From positions 1 to 64,000 of the forward strand of contig JASNZV010000007.1 of assembly GCA_048499455.1 (NCBI GenBank): a DNA stretch of 64,000 bases. Direction: 5' to 3'. The DNA is from CFX5 sp023384495 (lineage in GTDB: Bacteria > Chloroflexota > Anaerolineae > Caldilineales > Caldilineaceae). The notes below the pieces were generated by a model. That model was not told the DNA's origin and did no database searches. It saw only the letters and a program-made list of their open reading frames with translations. Positions within the stretch are counted from its first letter, which is position 1. Every line of letters begins with the position of its first letter. The translations under genes were made by a program, and so were the position numbers. Below are positions 8,259 through 16,069 of the stretch, piece after piece.

Positions 8259-11200
8259 TCAGTGCGGCTCGCTTGCAAATTCCGCTTGCAGGCGCGCCGC
8301 GTCCACTTCGGCAGCCTGGGCATTGTTCGCCAGCGCGATGCCGATGGTGTCCATGTTGATCTCAATGTCCTCAACTTGGGTGATATCCAATTTGCTGTTG
8401 AAAGGTGAACGCAGATCGATGCGCAGCACCCAGCCCGACGCCGCCACGCTGCGGTTGAAGAGCGCGCTGCTCGGTGTGCCACGCCCATTGCCATTGACGC
8501 TGGACAAGACCGTGGCTGTCTTGGTCTTGCTCTCAAAACCTCTGGGCACGGGGTAGCCCGACAGCTTGGCGTTCTCCGGCGCGTATTCCACGATCCCGCC
8601 CGTGGAGGTGCGGAACGAAGAATGGCCCCCTTGGGTCAACTGCACTTCGGGCGTGCCGATGTCGCCGAACTGGCGGGTCAACAGGTTGATGGCGATCCCC
8701 TGCGTGTTGGGCACCTCAACCGGCAACCCCACACCCGCAATCCGGTTGTTCCAGACATTGGGCGTAAAGATGCGGCGGTCGAGCAGCGACGTGGTGAATG
8801 GCAGCTCGATGGCGACTACCCGCCCCGTATTGGTGTCGGTGATCACACTGCTGCGCAGCGCCCGCTGAAACCCTTCCAGGCGCAACTGTGACCGTTGGCT
8901 GGCCGAGAGGCTGCCGGTTGGGTCCAGGTTCTCGTCAGAGAGACCGAGCAGATCCTTGGCCAGCGAGATACGGTAGGGGAAGCGGTTCAACTGGCCAGGC
9001 GAACCGACCGCCACCCGAAACGCTTCCAGCCCGTTGAGAAAATTGTCGATATCGTCGGCGGTGCGCGCCTTGAAAATGTCGTTGAGCGCTGGGTAGCGGA
9101 TCAGAAACTCAGCCTCAAGCGCCTTGGCCGTCAAATAGGCGAACTGCGCGGCCAGCCCGTGGCTGCGGGCGGCTTCCACCGTGGTGTGGTCGCGCAGCAG
9201 ACGGAAGGCCGGGTTGCTAAAGAAGCTGTCGGCAAAATCGGCGCGGGCCTGGGCGCGTAAGTTCATCACGTTTTGGTACCGTTCCTTGAGCCGCTGGTGT
9301 TCGTCCACCAGCCGGTTCCATTCGTTGATCGAGATGTCGAGCTCGATGAGCAACTCGGCCTGCTGCAACATCAAGGTCTTGATCACGGCCGCGCTGTTGG
9401 CATTGGCGATCTCGGTCTGGAGCACGGCGCTCTGCAAGGCTTGTACACTGTTGATAAAGCCCAATTCTTCGGCAGCCGGGTCCCACACCGACGCCACCGA
9501 TGACGTGGTGGCTCTAGAGTGACGGTAGCCAGCGAAGACGGAAAGCGACGACTGCCAATCGACGCCGAATTTGTTTTTACCAACAATCGGCACACTCACA
9601 CTGACGCCTGTGCGCAGTTCGGCGCCACCGTAGATCTCATCGGTTTGCGATTCCACCACCGTTTCGGTCGTGCGAAAAGCGCTGATCACCCCTTTTTCGT
9701 ACTCCAGGAGCGCCATCTGCTCGCCGTTGGCCAGGGTCAGTTCGATCACTTTGTTGTTACGCTCCTGCTCGATGCGCATCTGCTCACCGATATTGGCGAT
9801 CCGCTTCTCGACCTGTTGAATACGCAGAAAGGCTGCGCTGATCGAGTGGAAATTCTGGCGCATCAAGCCGCCGTCTTCGTCACAGGTCTGGAAGTCATCC
9901 TTTGTTTTGCCACACAGTTCAAGCAACTGGGTATCGTAGGTCAGCGCCAGGTTTTGCAGCTCTCGGTTGAGCGCGGTTCGGTTTTGGTCAAACTCTCGTT
10001 GGGCGCTGGCGGCGCGGTCTTCATCTTCCGTGCTGTCGCGCAGAAATTCGTTGCGGGTCAGGCTGCGCAGCTCGGCATAGGTCTGCAACGGCACATACTC
10101 CTCGACAAAGCCAAAAGGATTGATGCCGTCGTGGATGGCCTGGGCGCGGGCGCGTAGTGTTTCGAGATTGGTCAAAATTTCCCAGCCGCCATTCTGAGCA
10201 AAGTTGGCGTTTTGTTGGGCGGCGCTGGTGGCCAGGGCCATCGCCTGCACATATTGATTGGCAAACGCGTTGCTATACAGCTCGAGCGCCTTCTCGTCTT
10301 GCCCAAGTTGACGGAAGCGGTCGGCCATCTCGCCCAGGGCCACCACCATCCGTTCACTGACCAGGCCAAACAGCCTGAACTCCTTTGGCCCAAAATAGTC
10401 GCCGATATGCACCCCGCTTGGCCCGCCAAAGTCGGCGTTGAAGGCAAAGGAGAGCACATCCACAGCCAGGTTGAACTGTTGCAGAGCTTGCTCCAACTGG
10501 CGCAATTCTTCAGCGATGATCTGGTCGGCGCGCGGGTCCCCGCTGCTGAAGCGATAGTCGAGCGCATCGACCATGAACTCGTTGCCAAAGATCATGTGGA
10601 TGCTGGCGATCTCGCGTGTGGCGGTCAACACGCCGGCGCGGCCCAATTCGCGGATTGGCCGCGGTTCTCCGTCGACCATCACCGTGAGATCGAACGGCTC
10701 GGCCAGCGAGAGAAAGCCAAACATTTCGCGCGCCCGGATCAGCGTGTTGCGCACATCCTTGTCACCCACCAGTGGCAACTGTGGTGAGAGGTCGGGGATA
10801 CGCGCCACTTGCTCCGCCGGCGAGAGGTCATCAAACCGGCGGCAGTAGCCGTTGAGATTGATGGCGTCGTATGCCACGCAATACCGATAGAAGATGCGAC
10901 CACTGTTGAAATCAGCGTAACTCTTCTGGCAGTCACCGATCGCAGCACCGCTGCACGTGGGCGGCAGTTGCAGGTCGATCAGGCGAAAGTTCTGCCCGAT
11001 AGTCAACATGGCGCGCGCCTGGTCAAAGACATTTTGGTAGTCCTGACGGGCGAGAATGGCCGGCGCCTGCATGCCCGGGGCCACACTTTGAGCAGACGTG
11101 GCTGTGCTAAGCTCGCCCACCGCATGCAAGCCGGCCAGGTCAAGGGTGTTGCCGGCAGTGTCAGCCACCCCACCGACCTGCTGAGCCAGTGCATCAGGCC

Positions 11201-11273
11201 GCCCCACCTGCAAGGTCATCGTCAGCGCCAGGAACAGCAAAAGCAGCAGGCGCTGGTGGATTCGAATACGCAT
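8259..11273 (-). CDS. Exported ~1000-residue coiled-coil protein, possible TcA-like partner
   Basis: About 1004 residues. The ATG at 11273 is chosen because GGAG lies 9 bases upstream; an ATG at 11288 is an alternative. The N-terminus is a signal peptide (MRIRIHQ followed by a Leu-rich core, ending near DALAQ). The middle is largely helical with heptad-like stretches (around 'QQVEKRIANIGEQMRIEQER' and 'EWNRLVDEHQRLKERY'). The last ~200 residues look like a beta-sandwich ('GRVVAIELPF', 'PEVQLTQGGHSSFRT', 'KLDITQVEDIEINMD'). It lies 26 bases upstream of the SpvB/Rhs gene. Position and the helical-then-beta layout suggest a short TcA-like component that docks the Rhs shell; true TcA proteins are over twice as long, so this is inference. 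Confidence 0.65.
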   Translation of the reverse strand: MRIRIHQRLLLLLFLALTMTLQVGRPDALAQQVGGVADTAGNTLDLAGLHAVGELSTATSAQSVAPGMQAPAILARQDYQNVFDQARAMLTIGQNFRLIDLQLPPTCSGAAIGDCQKSYADFNSGRIFYRYCVAYDAINLNGYCRRFDDLSPAEQVARIPDLSPQLPLVGDKDVRNTLIRAREMFGFLSLAEPFDLTVMVDGEPRPIRELGRAGVLTATREIASIHMIFGNEFMVDALDYRFSSGDPRADQIIAEELRQLEQALQQFNLAVDVLSFAFNADFGGPSGVHIGDYFGPKEFRLFGLVSERMVVALGEMADRFRQLGQDEKALELYSNAFANQYVQAMALATSAAQQNANFAQNGGWEILTNLETLRARAQAIHDGINPFGFVEEYVPLQTYAELRSLTRNEFLRDSTEDEDRAASAQREFDQNRTALNRELQNLALTYDTQLLELCGKTKDDFQTCDEDGGLMRQNFHSISAAFLRIQQVEKRIANIGEQMRIEQERNNKVIELTLANGEQMALLEYEKGVISAFRTTETVVESQTDEIYGGAELRTGVSVSVPIVGKNKFGVDWQSSLSVFAGYRHSRATTSSVASVWDPAAEELGFINSVQALQSAVLQTEIANANSAAVIKTLMLQQAELLIELDISINEWNRLVDEHQRLKERYQNVMNLRAQARADFADSFFSNPAFRLLRDHTTVEAARSHGLAAQFAYLTAKALEAEFLIRYPALNDIFKARTADDIDNFLNGLEAFRVAVGSPGQLNRFPYRISLAKDLLGLSDENLDPTGSLSASQRSQLRLEGFQRALRSSVITDTNTGRVVAIELPFTTSLLDRRIFTPNVWNNRIAGVGLPVEVPNTQGIAINLLTRQFGDIGTPEVQLTQGGHSSFRTSTGGIVEYAPENAKLSGYPVPRGFESKTKTATVLSSVNGNGRGTPSSALFNRSVAASGWVLRIDLRSPFNSKLDITQVEDIEINMDTIGIALANNAQAAEVDAARLQAEFASEPH

Positions 11274-11296
11274 CACACTATTCTCCATTGCCTTCG

Positions 11297-12637
11297 TTAG
11301 TTAAAGCCGCCGTCGGCGCGATTGCCGCTGTATTCGACGATGCCTTTCAAGAAGCAGAGCACGTCAACCTTTGAGCTTTCGGGCTTGTCCGTCCAGAAAC
11401 GAGTGCGCACCATCCAATTCGAGCCTTGCACAAAGGTCCAGACGGTATAAGGCCCGGAATCATCTTCGTCCACGTCCATGCGCACCGACCAACTGGATGT
11501 GACACACTCGTAGTCATTCGGTGTGACGCCAGGGATGACCGTGGTGCTATCCTCTGGGAGCGGCCCCATACGGATGATTTTGACCGGCGGCTTGCGCTGG
11601 GCGCCCAGAAAAAGATGATTGCGCACCCAGACATCGCCATTTACATCCAGCGTTGTGACTGGATCCGGCGTATTGACACCGACTTTTTGGCCATCAAAGG
11701 TCATTGTGTTAGCTCCTTTGTTGATGACCGCCAGCTCGTCGGTCGATTTGGCGTACTCAATCCGAGACTTTGGCGCGCCATCTTCACTAAAACGAATCTC
11801 GATGTGTTCAGCCTGGCTGGCGGTGTTGATGTCAAGATTGATATCGGGGTCGTCGCCTTTCAGATGTAGCTGGGAGTCCGGCGTGGTTGTGCCGATACCG
11901 ACGCGGCCGCCGCCAGCGGCCAGCGCAACATTGGTATTGGTCGTTGCATTGATGTGGAATGTCGTGCTCGAATCCAGCCCATCGGGGTTGAGCAGCAACT
12001 GTTGGCCGCCGGCGTCGATCTGCACGGTGCTGGTTGCGCCCGTGGTGTTCGTGATCTGCAACTGGGCGGACGGAGTGGTTGTGCCAATGCCCACCCGACC
12101 AGCCTCATCGACATAAACCGCCTGGTCGACGCTGCCATCGGGCCGGGTCAGCGAAGAAGCGTGGTCGGCGTAAATCGCGTAGGGCACGCTGGCCAGACGC
12201 TGGCGCGGCGACATTTCGTCAAACGGGTCCACCGTCACCCCGATAAAGGTGTCCGGGCCGAAGAAGAGCGTGGGAGGCAGCGGTATATTGTTGCCCAGCA
12301 GCACGCTGAAGTGTCCATTACGCACGGTTACATCGGTGTGTTCTTCGGTGAAGATCGCCTCGTTAAGCGGCGCGCTGACCCGATCGTAGATGCGGAAGGT
12401 CATCTTGTGCAGTCCACTCATGGGGTTGCCTTCTGGGTCACGCAAAATACCTTGATAGTTGAGATAGGGCGGCACCGTCTTGCTAGTGGCGCCGACTTGT
12501 TGCGCGGGCGCCTCTTGCGATGCGCCAAACGCAAGCCTGGCGTTGGTAAAGACGCCAAGCGCGCCGTGCAGTGCAAGGATGGCGATGGCGACAAAGCCAA
12601 CGGTTTGTGCAAACAATCTGAGTCTGGTGAGTATCAT
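11297..12637 (-). CDS. Exported tail-fibre-like repeat protein
   Basis: About 446 residues. The start is the ATG at 12637 with AAAAAGGA upstream; an in-frame ATG at 12697 lacks a site and would bury the signal peptide. The N-terminal hydrophobic stretch (about residues 8-30) is a signal peptide. Residues 45-170 contain 'PYLNYQGILRDPEGNPMSG' and 'RLASVPYAIYADHA', a pattern seen in many secreted proteins that carry fibre repeats. Then come repeats of the type VGIGTTTPSAQLQI, VGIGTTTPDSQLHL and VGVNTPDPVTTLDV, as in phage tail fibres before an S74 chaperone domain. No S74 peptidase domain is evident; the C-terminal ~110 residues are unassigned. It is the first gene of the operon, 23 bases before the coiled-coil gene. 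Confidence 0.75.
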   Translation of the reverse strand: MILTRLRLFAQTVGFVAIAILALHGALGVFTNARLAFGASQEAPAQQVGATSKTVPPYLNYQGILRDPEGNPMSGLHKMTFRIYDRVSAPLNEAIFTEEHTDVTVRNGHFSVLLGNNIPLPPTLFFGPDTFIGVTVDPFDEMSPRQRLASVPYAIYADHASSLTRPDGSVDQAVYVDEAGRVGIGTTTPSAQLQITNTTGATSTVQIDAGGQQLLLNPDGLDSSTTFHINATTNTNVALAAGGGRVGIGTTTPDSQLHLKGDDPDINLDINTASQAEHIEIRFSEDGAPKSRIEYAKSTDELAVINKGANTMTFDGQKVGVNTPDPVTTLDVNGDVWVRNHLFLGAQRKPPVKIIRMGPLPEDSTTVIPGVTPNDYECVTSSWSVRMDVDEDDSGPYTVWTFVQGSNWMVRTRFWTDKPESSKVDVLCFLKGIVEYSGNRADGGFN

Positions 12638-12699
12638 CGTCTCATTCCTTTTTTCTTGTCTAACTTTCTTGTTTGACCTATCGATTGACACGCACATGA

Positions 12700-12774
12700 C
12701 TTACGCAGCGCCTGATTGTTATCAGGAGAGACAACTTGGCCAACGAACAAGTCTTCAGTCAAGGCTTGCGTAAG
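12700..12774. repeat. MITE-like element, CTTACGCA family, copy A
   Basis: A 75-base element with imperfect terminal inverted repeats: CTTACGCAGCGCCTGA at the left and TCAAGGCTTGCGTAAG at the right. Its reverse complement matches the element at 48887-48961 along its whole length, and the interrupted copy at 39028-39184. It lies 63 bases upstream of the first gene of the Tc/Rhs-like operon. From 12775 to 13221 I see no gene, only the hairpin at 12973-12998. Confidence 0.75.
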
Positions 12775-12972
12775 TTCTGACACAATGTCTTTTTGCAAAC
12801 GGTGCAGAGCCTAGCAAGCGGTGGCGACGAAACGGCCCCCACGGCGCGTCGAGATAGTGTCGAATGCGCGTCCAAGCACGGCGCGAACGCGCGCGCGCTT
12901 TGGCCAACATCGTTGGTTTTGGGCGTGAGTTCTATTCGATCTATCTCTTTGAATCGGCGTTTGGAAGTGACG

Positions 12973-12998
12973 TAGCGGCGGTATTGAAACCGCCGCTA
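12973..12998. repeat. TAGCGGCGGT hairpin
   Basis: Perfect 10-base arms TAGCGGCGGT and ACCGCCGCTA separated by 6 bases. The same sequence forms the outer arms of the longer inverted repeat at 34765-34842, so it is a dispersed palindromic repeat rather than only a terminator. There is no T-run after it on either strand. Confidence 0.5.
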
Positions 12999-13221
12999 TG
13001 TTACGGGGGGATGGCGCGCCCGGTGGCTCCCTGGAAGCTGCCTCTGCGGCCATAACAATGAGGGAGACGCGCCAATCGCTGAATGTGAGGAGATGGGTGG
13101 GGGCTAGGCCTTTGCGCGCTAATAGAGGCCCGCAGCTTGGGGGTCAAGCTGCCGGGTTCAAGGTGAGGTTCTGTGAACCACAATCACACGCGAACCGAGC
13201 TTGTTCACGGCCCGCGCAATC

Positions 13222-13728
13222 CTACGGCGATTGATTGTCTGCCAGTTTGATCGCCACTTCAATCTCCCATTTTGTTTTGCGCGGCTCGATTTTGGGGTCG
13301 GTGAGGTAGGTCTCGCAGCGGCAACGAAAGGCATCGCCCTGTTCATCGTCCCAGCGATCCCAGGCAATGCCATTGACCCTGGCCCATTCGATCAGCGTCT
13401 TGTTGCCGGTCAAACCAGATCCACGGTAGACAAGGCTGGCATAGCGACCGGCAGGCAACACACCTGCGATAACGCGCCCGTCATCTGGCAGGGGGGTCGC
13501 AACGAGAATGCCAAACTCAATGTCCATCTCCCCTGCCATATCGATGACATGGTAACGCAGAAAGTACGGCCCGGCTGGCGGTGTCTCCTGCTGCTTCACC
13601 CAGCCAGTAAGCTCCTTGCGCAGCTGATCCACCCCTTTGAACATCCCCCTAAACGGGGTCTGTGTTCGTATCCCCATGTATCGTTTCTCTAGGCGCTCAT
13701 CGATCCGGGGTTCACTGACGGTTGTCAT
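13222..13728 (-). CDS. GyrI-like small-molecule-binding protein
   Basis: A 168-residue soluble protein. The layout fits a stand-alone GyrI-like/AraC-effector-binding domain: 'RYMGIRTQTPFRGM' near the N-terminus, 'GILVATPLPDDGRVIAGVLPAG' in the middle and 'CETYLTD' near the end. Such domains bind hydrophobic ligands or inhibit gyrase; the ligand here is unknown. There is no DNA-binding domain. It is the last gene of a run of small minus-strand genes, 20 bases after the DUF2277 gene, so cotranscription is likely. Confidence 0.7.
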   Translation of the reverse strand: MTTVSEPRIDERLEKRYMGIRTQTPFRGMFKGVDQLRKELTGWVKQQETPPAGPYFLRYHVIDMAGEMDIEFGILVATPLPDDGRVIAGVLPAGRYASLVYRGSGLTGNKTLIEWARVNGIAWDRWDDEQGDAFRCRCETYLTDPKIEPRKTKWEIEVAIKLADNQSP

Positions 13729-13748
13729 GGACTCTGCTCCTTGTCAAG

Positions 13749-14030
13749 TTAGGCGGCATCCCTTTGCGCAAAGCGCTGTGCAGAGCGGATGCGCGCCTTG
13801 GCTGCCTCCTCGTCACGGTTCTTGCCCGGCGCGTTGGTCGCCAGCGAGTCGAGCAGTTTGTGCGTGACGGCGGCGATTTCATCGACCGCCGCCAAGAAAG
13901 CGGCTTCGTTGGCCTTTGAGGGCCGGTTGAAGCCACTCACCTTGCGCACAAATTGCAGCGCGGCGGCCTGAATCTCGGCATCGGTGGCCGGGGGGTCATA
14001 GTTGAAGAGTGTCTTGATGTTTCTACACAT
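13749..14030 (-). CDS. DUF2277 family protein
   Basis: 93 residues, full length for DUF2277. The conserved N-terminus MCRNIKTLFNYDPPATDAEI and the motif 'ALQFVRKVSGFNRPSKANE' identify the family; function is unknown. The helical C-terminal half is rich in Ala, Arg and Glu. The gene ends 20 bases before the GyrI-like gene. A short inverted-repeat element (14044-14116) lies directly upstream, between it and the VOC gene, and may separate the two transcripts. Confidence 0.88.
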   Translation of the reverse strand: MCRNIKTLFNYDPPATDAEIQAAALQFVRKVSGFNRPSKANEAAFLAAVDEIAAVTHKLLDSLATNAPGKNRDEEAAKARIRSAQRFAQRDAA

Positions 14031-14043
14031 AAGTGTTCCATCC

Positions 14044-14116
14044 TAACGCTGCAACGAGATTCCGCGCTCGAGTCCAGAAATGCATCGCACCTCAAGAAAG
14101 TTTCGTTGAGGCGCTA
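14044..14116. repeat. ACAACGAGACTT-family inverted repeat, diverged copy
   Basis: The ends TAACGCTGCAACGAGATTC and AAGTTTCGTTGAGGCGCTA match the ends of the elements at 35788-35879 and 51037-51127, and the inner GCATCGCACCTCA is shared too. This copy is shorter (73 bases). Its last three bases are the stop codon of the VOC gene, so the element abuts or supplies the end of that gene. Confidence 0.55.
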
Positions 14117-14527
14117 GCTCCGAGAAGTGATCTGCTGCACCGCCCAGCCGTTGCCGTCTGGATCAGTAAAGAAGGCAAAACCGACGTTGTTGAGGTCGTC
14201 GCCCTCACGCGCCGGGCGCGAACCTTGTGGGCCAAGCACCTGCACCTCGCTGACATCCACGCCACGCTCGACAAGCTGGGCGCGCGCCGCATGGATGTCA
14301 TTCACCACTAGCTGCAACCCCTTGAGCGAGCCCGGCGCCATCTCCACGATCCCTTTCCCGATCACAATCGAGCAGCCCGACCCGGGTGGGGTCAATTGGA
14401 CGACGCGCAATTCATCGCTTATCTTGGTGTCATGGTCGACGTTGAAGCCAACCCGCTCGCCATAGAAAGCCTTGGCGCGCTCCACATCCGAAACAGGCAC
14501 CACAACGACTTCTAGCGTCCAGTTCAT
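14114..14527 (-). CDS. VOC (glyoxalase/dioxygenase-like) family protein
   Basis: 137 residues. The ATG at 14527 has GGGAG upstream; the longer reading frame begins without one. Two beta-alpha-beta-beta-beta modules are visible: 'LEVVVVPVSDVERAKAFY' at the start and 'GLQLVVNDIHAARAQLVERG' in the middle, ending 'FFTDPDGNGWAVQQI', the typical close of VOC proteins. Metal ligands are hard to place and the substrate is unknown. It follows an SDR remnant by 40 bases, and its stop codon coincides with the end of a repeat element. Confidence 0.82.
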   Translation of the reverse strand: MNWTLEVVVVPVSDVERAKAFYGERVGFNVDHDTKISDELRVVQLTPPGSGCSIVIGKGIVEMAPGSLKGLQLVVNDIHAARAQLVERGVDVSEVQVLGPQGSRPAREGDDLNNVGFAFFTDPDGNGWAVQQITSRS

Positions 14528-14567
14528 GGTAATTTCTCCCTTTTTAACCACAATCGGCCACACTTGC

Positions 14568-14690
14568 CTAATCCACAATGGCGCCACAAGAGACGTTGAC
14601 CTCAGTGGCGGTGATCGTGCGGGCTTGGTCCGATGCGACGAAGACCACCACGATGCGCACCTCGACCAGCGTCGCCGTGCGCTTTCGTAA
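14568..14690 (-). pseudogene. C-terminal remnant of a short-chain dehydrogenase (SDR)
   Basis: In one minus-strand frame ending at the TAG at 14568-14570, the sequence reads VVVFVASDQARTITATEVNV followed by SCGAIVD. This matches the usual SDR ending (FLASDEA..ITG..L.VDGGA). Only about 35 residues remain; upstream the frame has no start and runs into the alpha/beta hydrolase gene. It is therefore a deletion remnant, lying between the hydrolase and the VOC gene. Confidence 0.6.
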
Positions 14691-14717
14691 GCAACATTTG
14701 CACCTCCTCGCTGTCAC

Positions 14718-15515
14718 TCAATCCATTGCAAAGAACTCTGCCAACACAGGGGCCAGGACTTCCGGGGCCACCTCATGAGTCTGGCCTGCAAGCGTGCGGT
14801 GCTCTGCGTTAGGGATCGCACTGGCAAGCGTCTTTGCCGTCTCGTGCATGAATGGATAACTTTCCGCACCATTTAGGATCAGCGTTGGCATGGTGAGCCG
14901 GGCTGCTCGTTCGACCGGCACCCCAGCATCTTCGCCGAGCAGGGCGATGTGGTCGTAGGCAAGTGTAGGCGCGATCGCTTCAAAGAGCGGCCAGATGGGG
15001 TCCTGGCGGATTCCATCGATGCTGGCTGCGGGAACTCCCACCAACATCATAAAGAGCGCCACCGCGTCACCCCGGCGGTCTGCGGCGAGCAAGGCTGCCA
15101 GCTCTTTTGTGTACTGCTGCCACCTCTGTTTGGACATGCTGTCGTCGTTGTAGGGCGCTTCGTACATAGCCAGCCTCGTGACCCTACCATCGAGCGCGAG
15201 CGCGGCCTCAAAGGCCAGGCACGCGCCCGAAGAGATGCCATACAAACAGGCCGGACCGCCGACCTCGTCGATCAACGCTTCGATGTCTTCGATCTCACAC
15301 TCGACCGCATAAGGCAACGTATCACTGCTATCGCCCCGCCCCCGGCGATCATGGTGGATCACGGTGTAGCGGTGCGCCAGCATACTTGCCAGTTGCGCCA
15401 TTCCCTGGTCAAAGGCGCGAGATTGCAGCGCCCCATCCACAAGAATGATAACCGGCCCTGCGCCCCACTGGTCGTAGGCAATGGTCGTCCCATCCTTTGA
15501 AGTGACTGTTTTCAT
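14718..15515 (-). CDS. Alpha/beta hydrolase
   Basis: 265-residue soluble hydrolase. The ATG at 15515 has GGAG upstream. The nucleophile elbow is GISSGA (Ser near residue 95), the oxyanion region is around 'VIILVDGALQSR', and the catalytic His lies in 'AGQTHEVAPE' near residue 246; an acid is expected in 'PTLILNGAESYP' or just after. The substrate cannot be told from sequence; esterase or lactonase-type activity is likely. It ends 27 bases before the SDR remnant and starts 60 bases after the SRPBCC gene, in the same direction. Confidence 0.85.
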   Translation of the reverse strand: MKTVTSKDGTTIAYDQWGAGPVIILVDGALQSRAFDQGMAQLASMLAHRYTVIHHDRRGRGDSSDTLPYAVECEIEDIEALIDEVGGPACLYGISSGACLAFEAALALDGRVTRLAMYEAPYNDDSMSKQRWQQYTKELAALLAADRRGDAVALFMMLVGVPAASIDGIRQDPIWPLFEAIAPTLAYDHIALLGEDAGVPVERAARLTMPTLILNGAESYPFMHETAKTLASAIPNAEHRTLAGQTHEVAPEVLAPVLAEFFAMD

Positions 15516-15575
15516 CGATCTGCTCCGATGATTTTGTCTTGCTCTTTGTTCTCTGTTGTATCGGCACGCACAAAC

Positions 15576-16061
15576 TCAGCCCTGTTGGAGTCCTGCGGGA
15601 AACCGATCCAGCACCAGGTTGAGGCGGATGTTATGTTCGAGTAGCGCCTTGAGCCCGGCCAACACCAGGGCAAATCCTTCGGCGCCGCCGACCACCTGTT
15701 GAATGATCTCGTCTCCTGTACCGTGGAAGCCGCTGTTGGTGATGCTGACAAAGGTGGTGTTGTCGCCCAGCGGGGTAAAAATCCACTCCACCGTGGTCGT
15801 TGGTTCGTCAGCCGACCCCCATTCGATCACGAGCCGGCGATTGGGTTCGAACGCTTTGACATCGACCTGCGCCGATGCGCCATACATCTCCCACTCCCAC
15901 TGGATCTGTTTGTCGGCTGCAAGCCTGCCGCTGCCTTTGGTAAACCAGAACTGGGTAGTGATGGCCGGGTCGACAAAAGCCGCAAAGACCTCGACGACCG
16001 GTCTGCGGATCAGCATCTCCGCTTTGGCGATGGGCGGTTGTGTCAGTTGAAGATCGTTCAT
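15576..16061 (-). CDS. SRPBCC/AHSA1 family protein
   Basis: 161 residues with the START-like fold typical of AHSA1/polyketide-cyclase relatives: 'MLIRRPVVEVFAAFVDP', 'FWFTKGSGRL', 'NRRLVIEWG', 'TTVEWIFTPLGDNTTF' and a C-terminal helix 'GFALVLAGLKALLEHN'. Such proteins bind hydrophobic ligands; the role here is unknown. It follows the MFS transporter gene by 8 bases, so the two are probably cotranscribed and translationally close. Confidence 0.85.
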   Translation of the reverse strand: MNDLQLTQPPIAKAEMLIRRPVVEVFAAFVDPAITTQFWFTKGSGRLAADKQIQWEWEMYGASAQVDVKAFEPNRRLVIEWGSADEPTTTVEWIFTPLGDNTTFVSITNSGFHGTGDEIIQQVVGGAEGFALVLAGLKALLEHNIRLNLVLDRFPAGLQQG

Positions 16062-16069
16062 TTCAGCCT

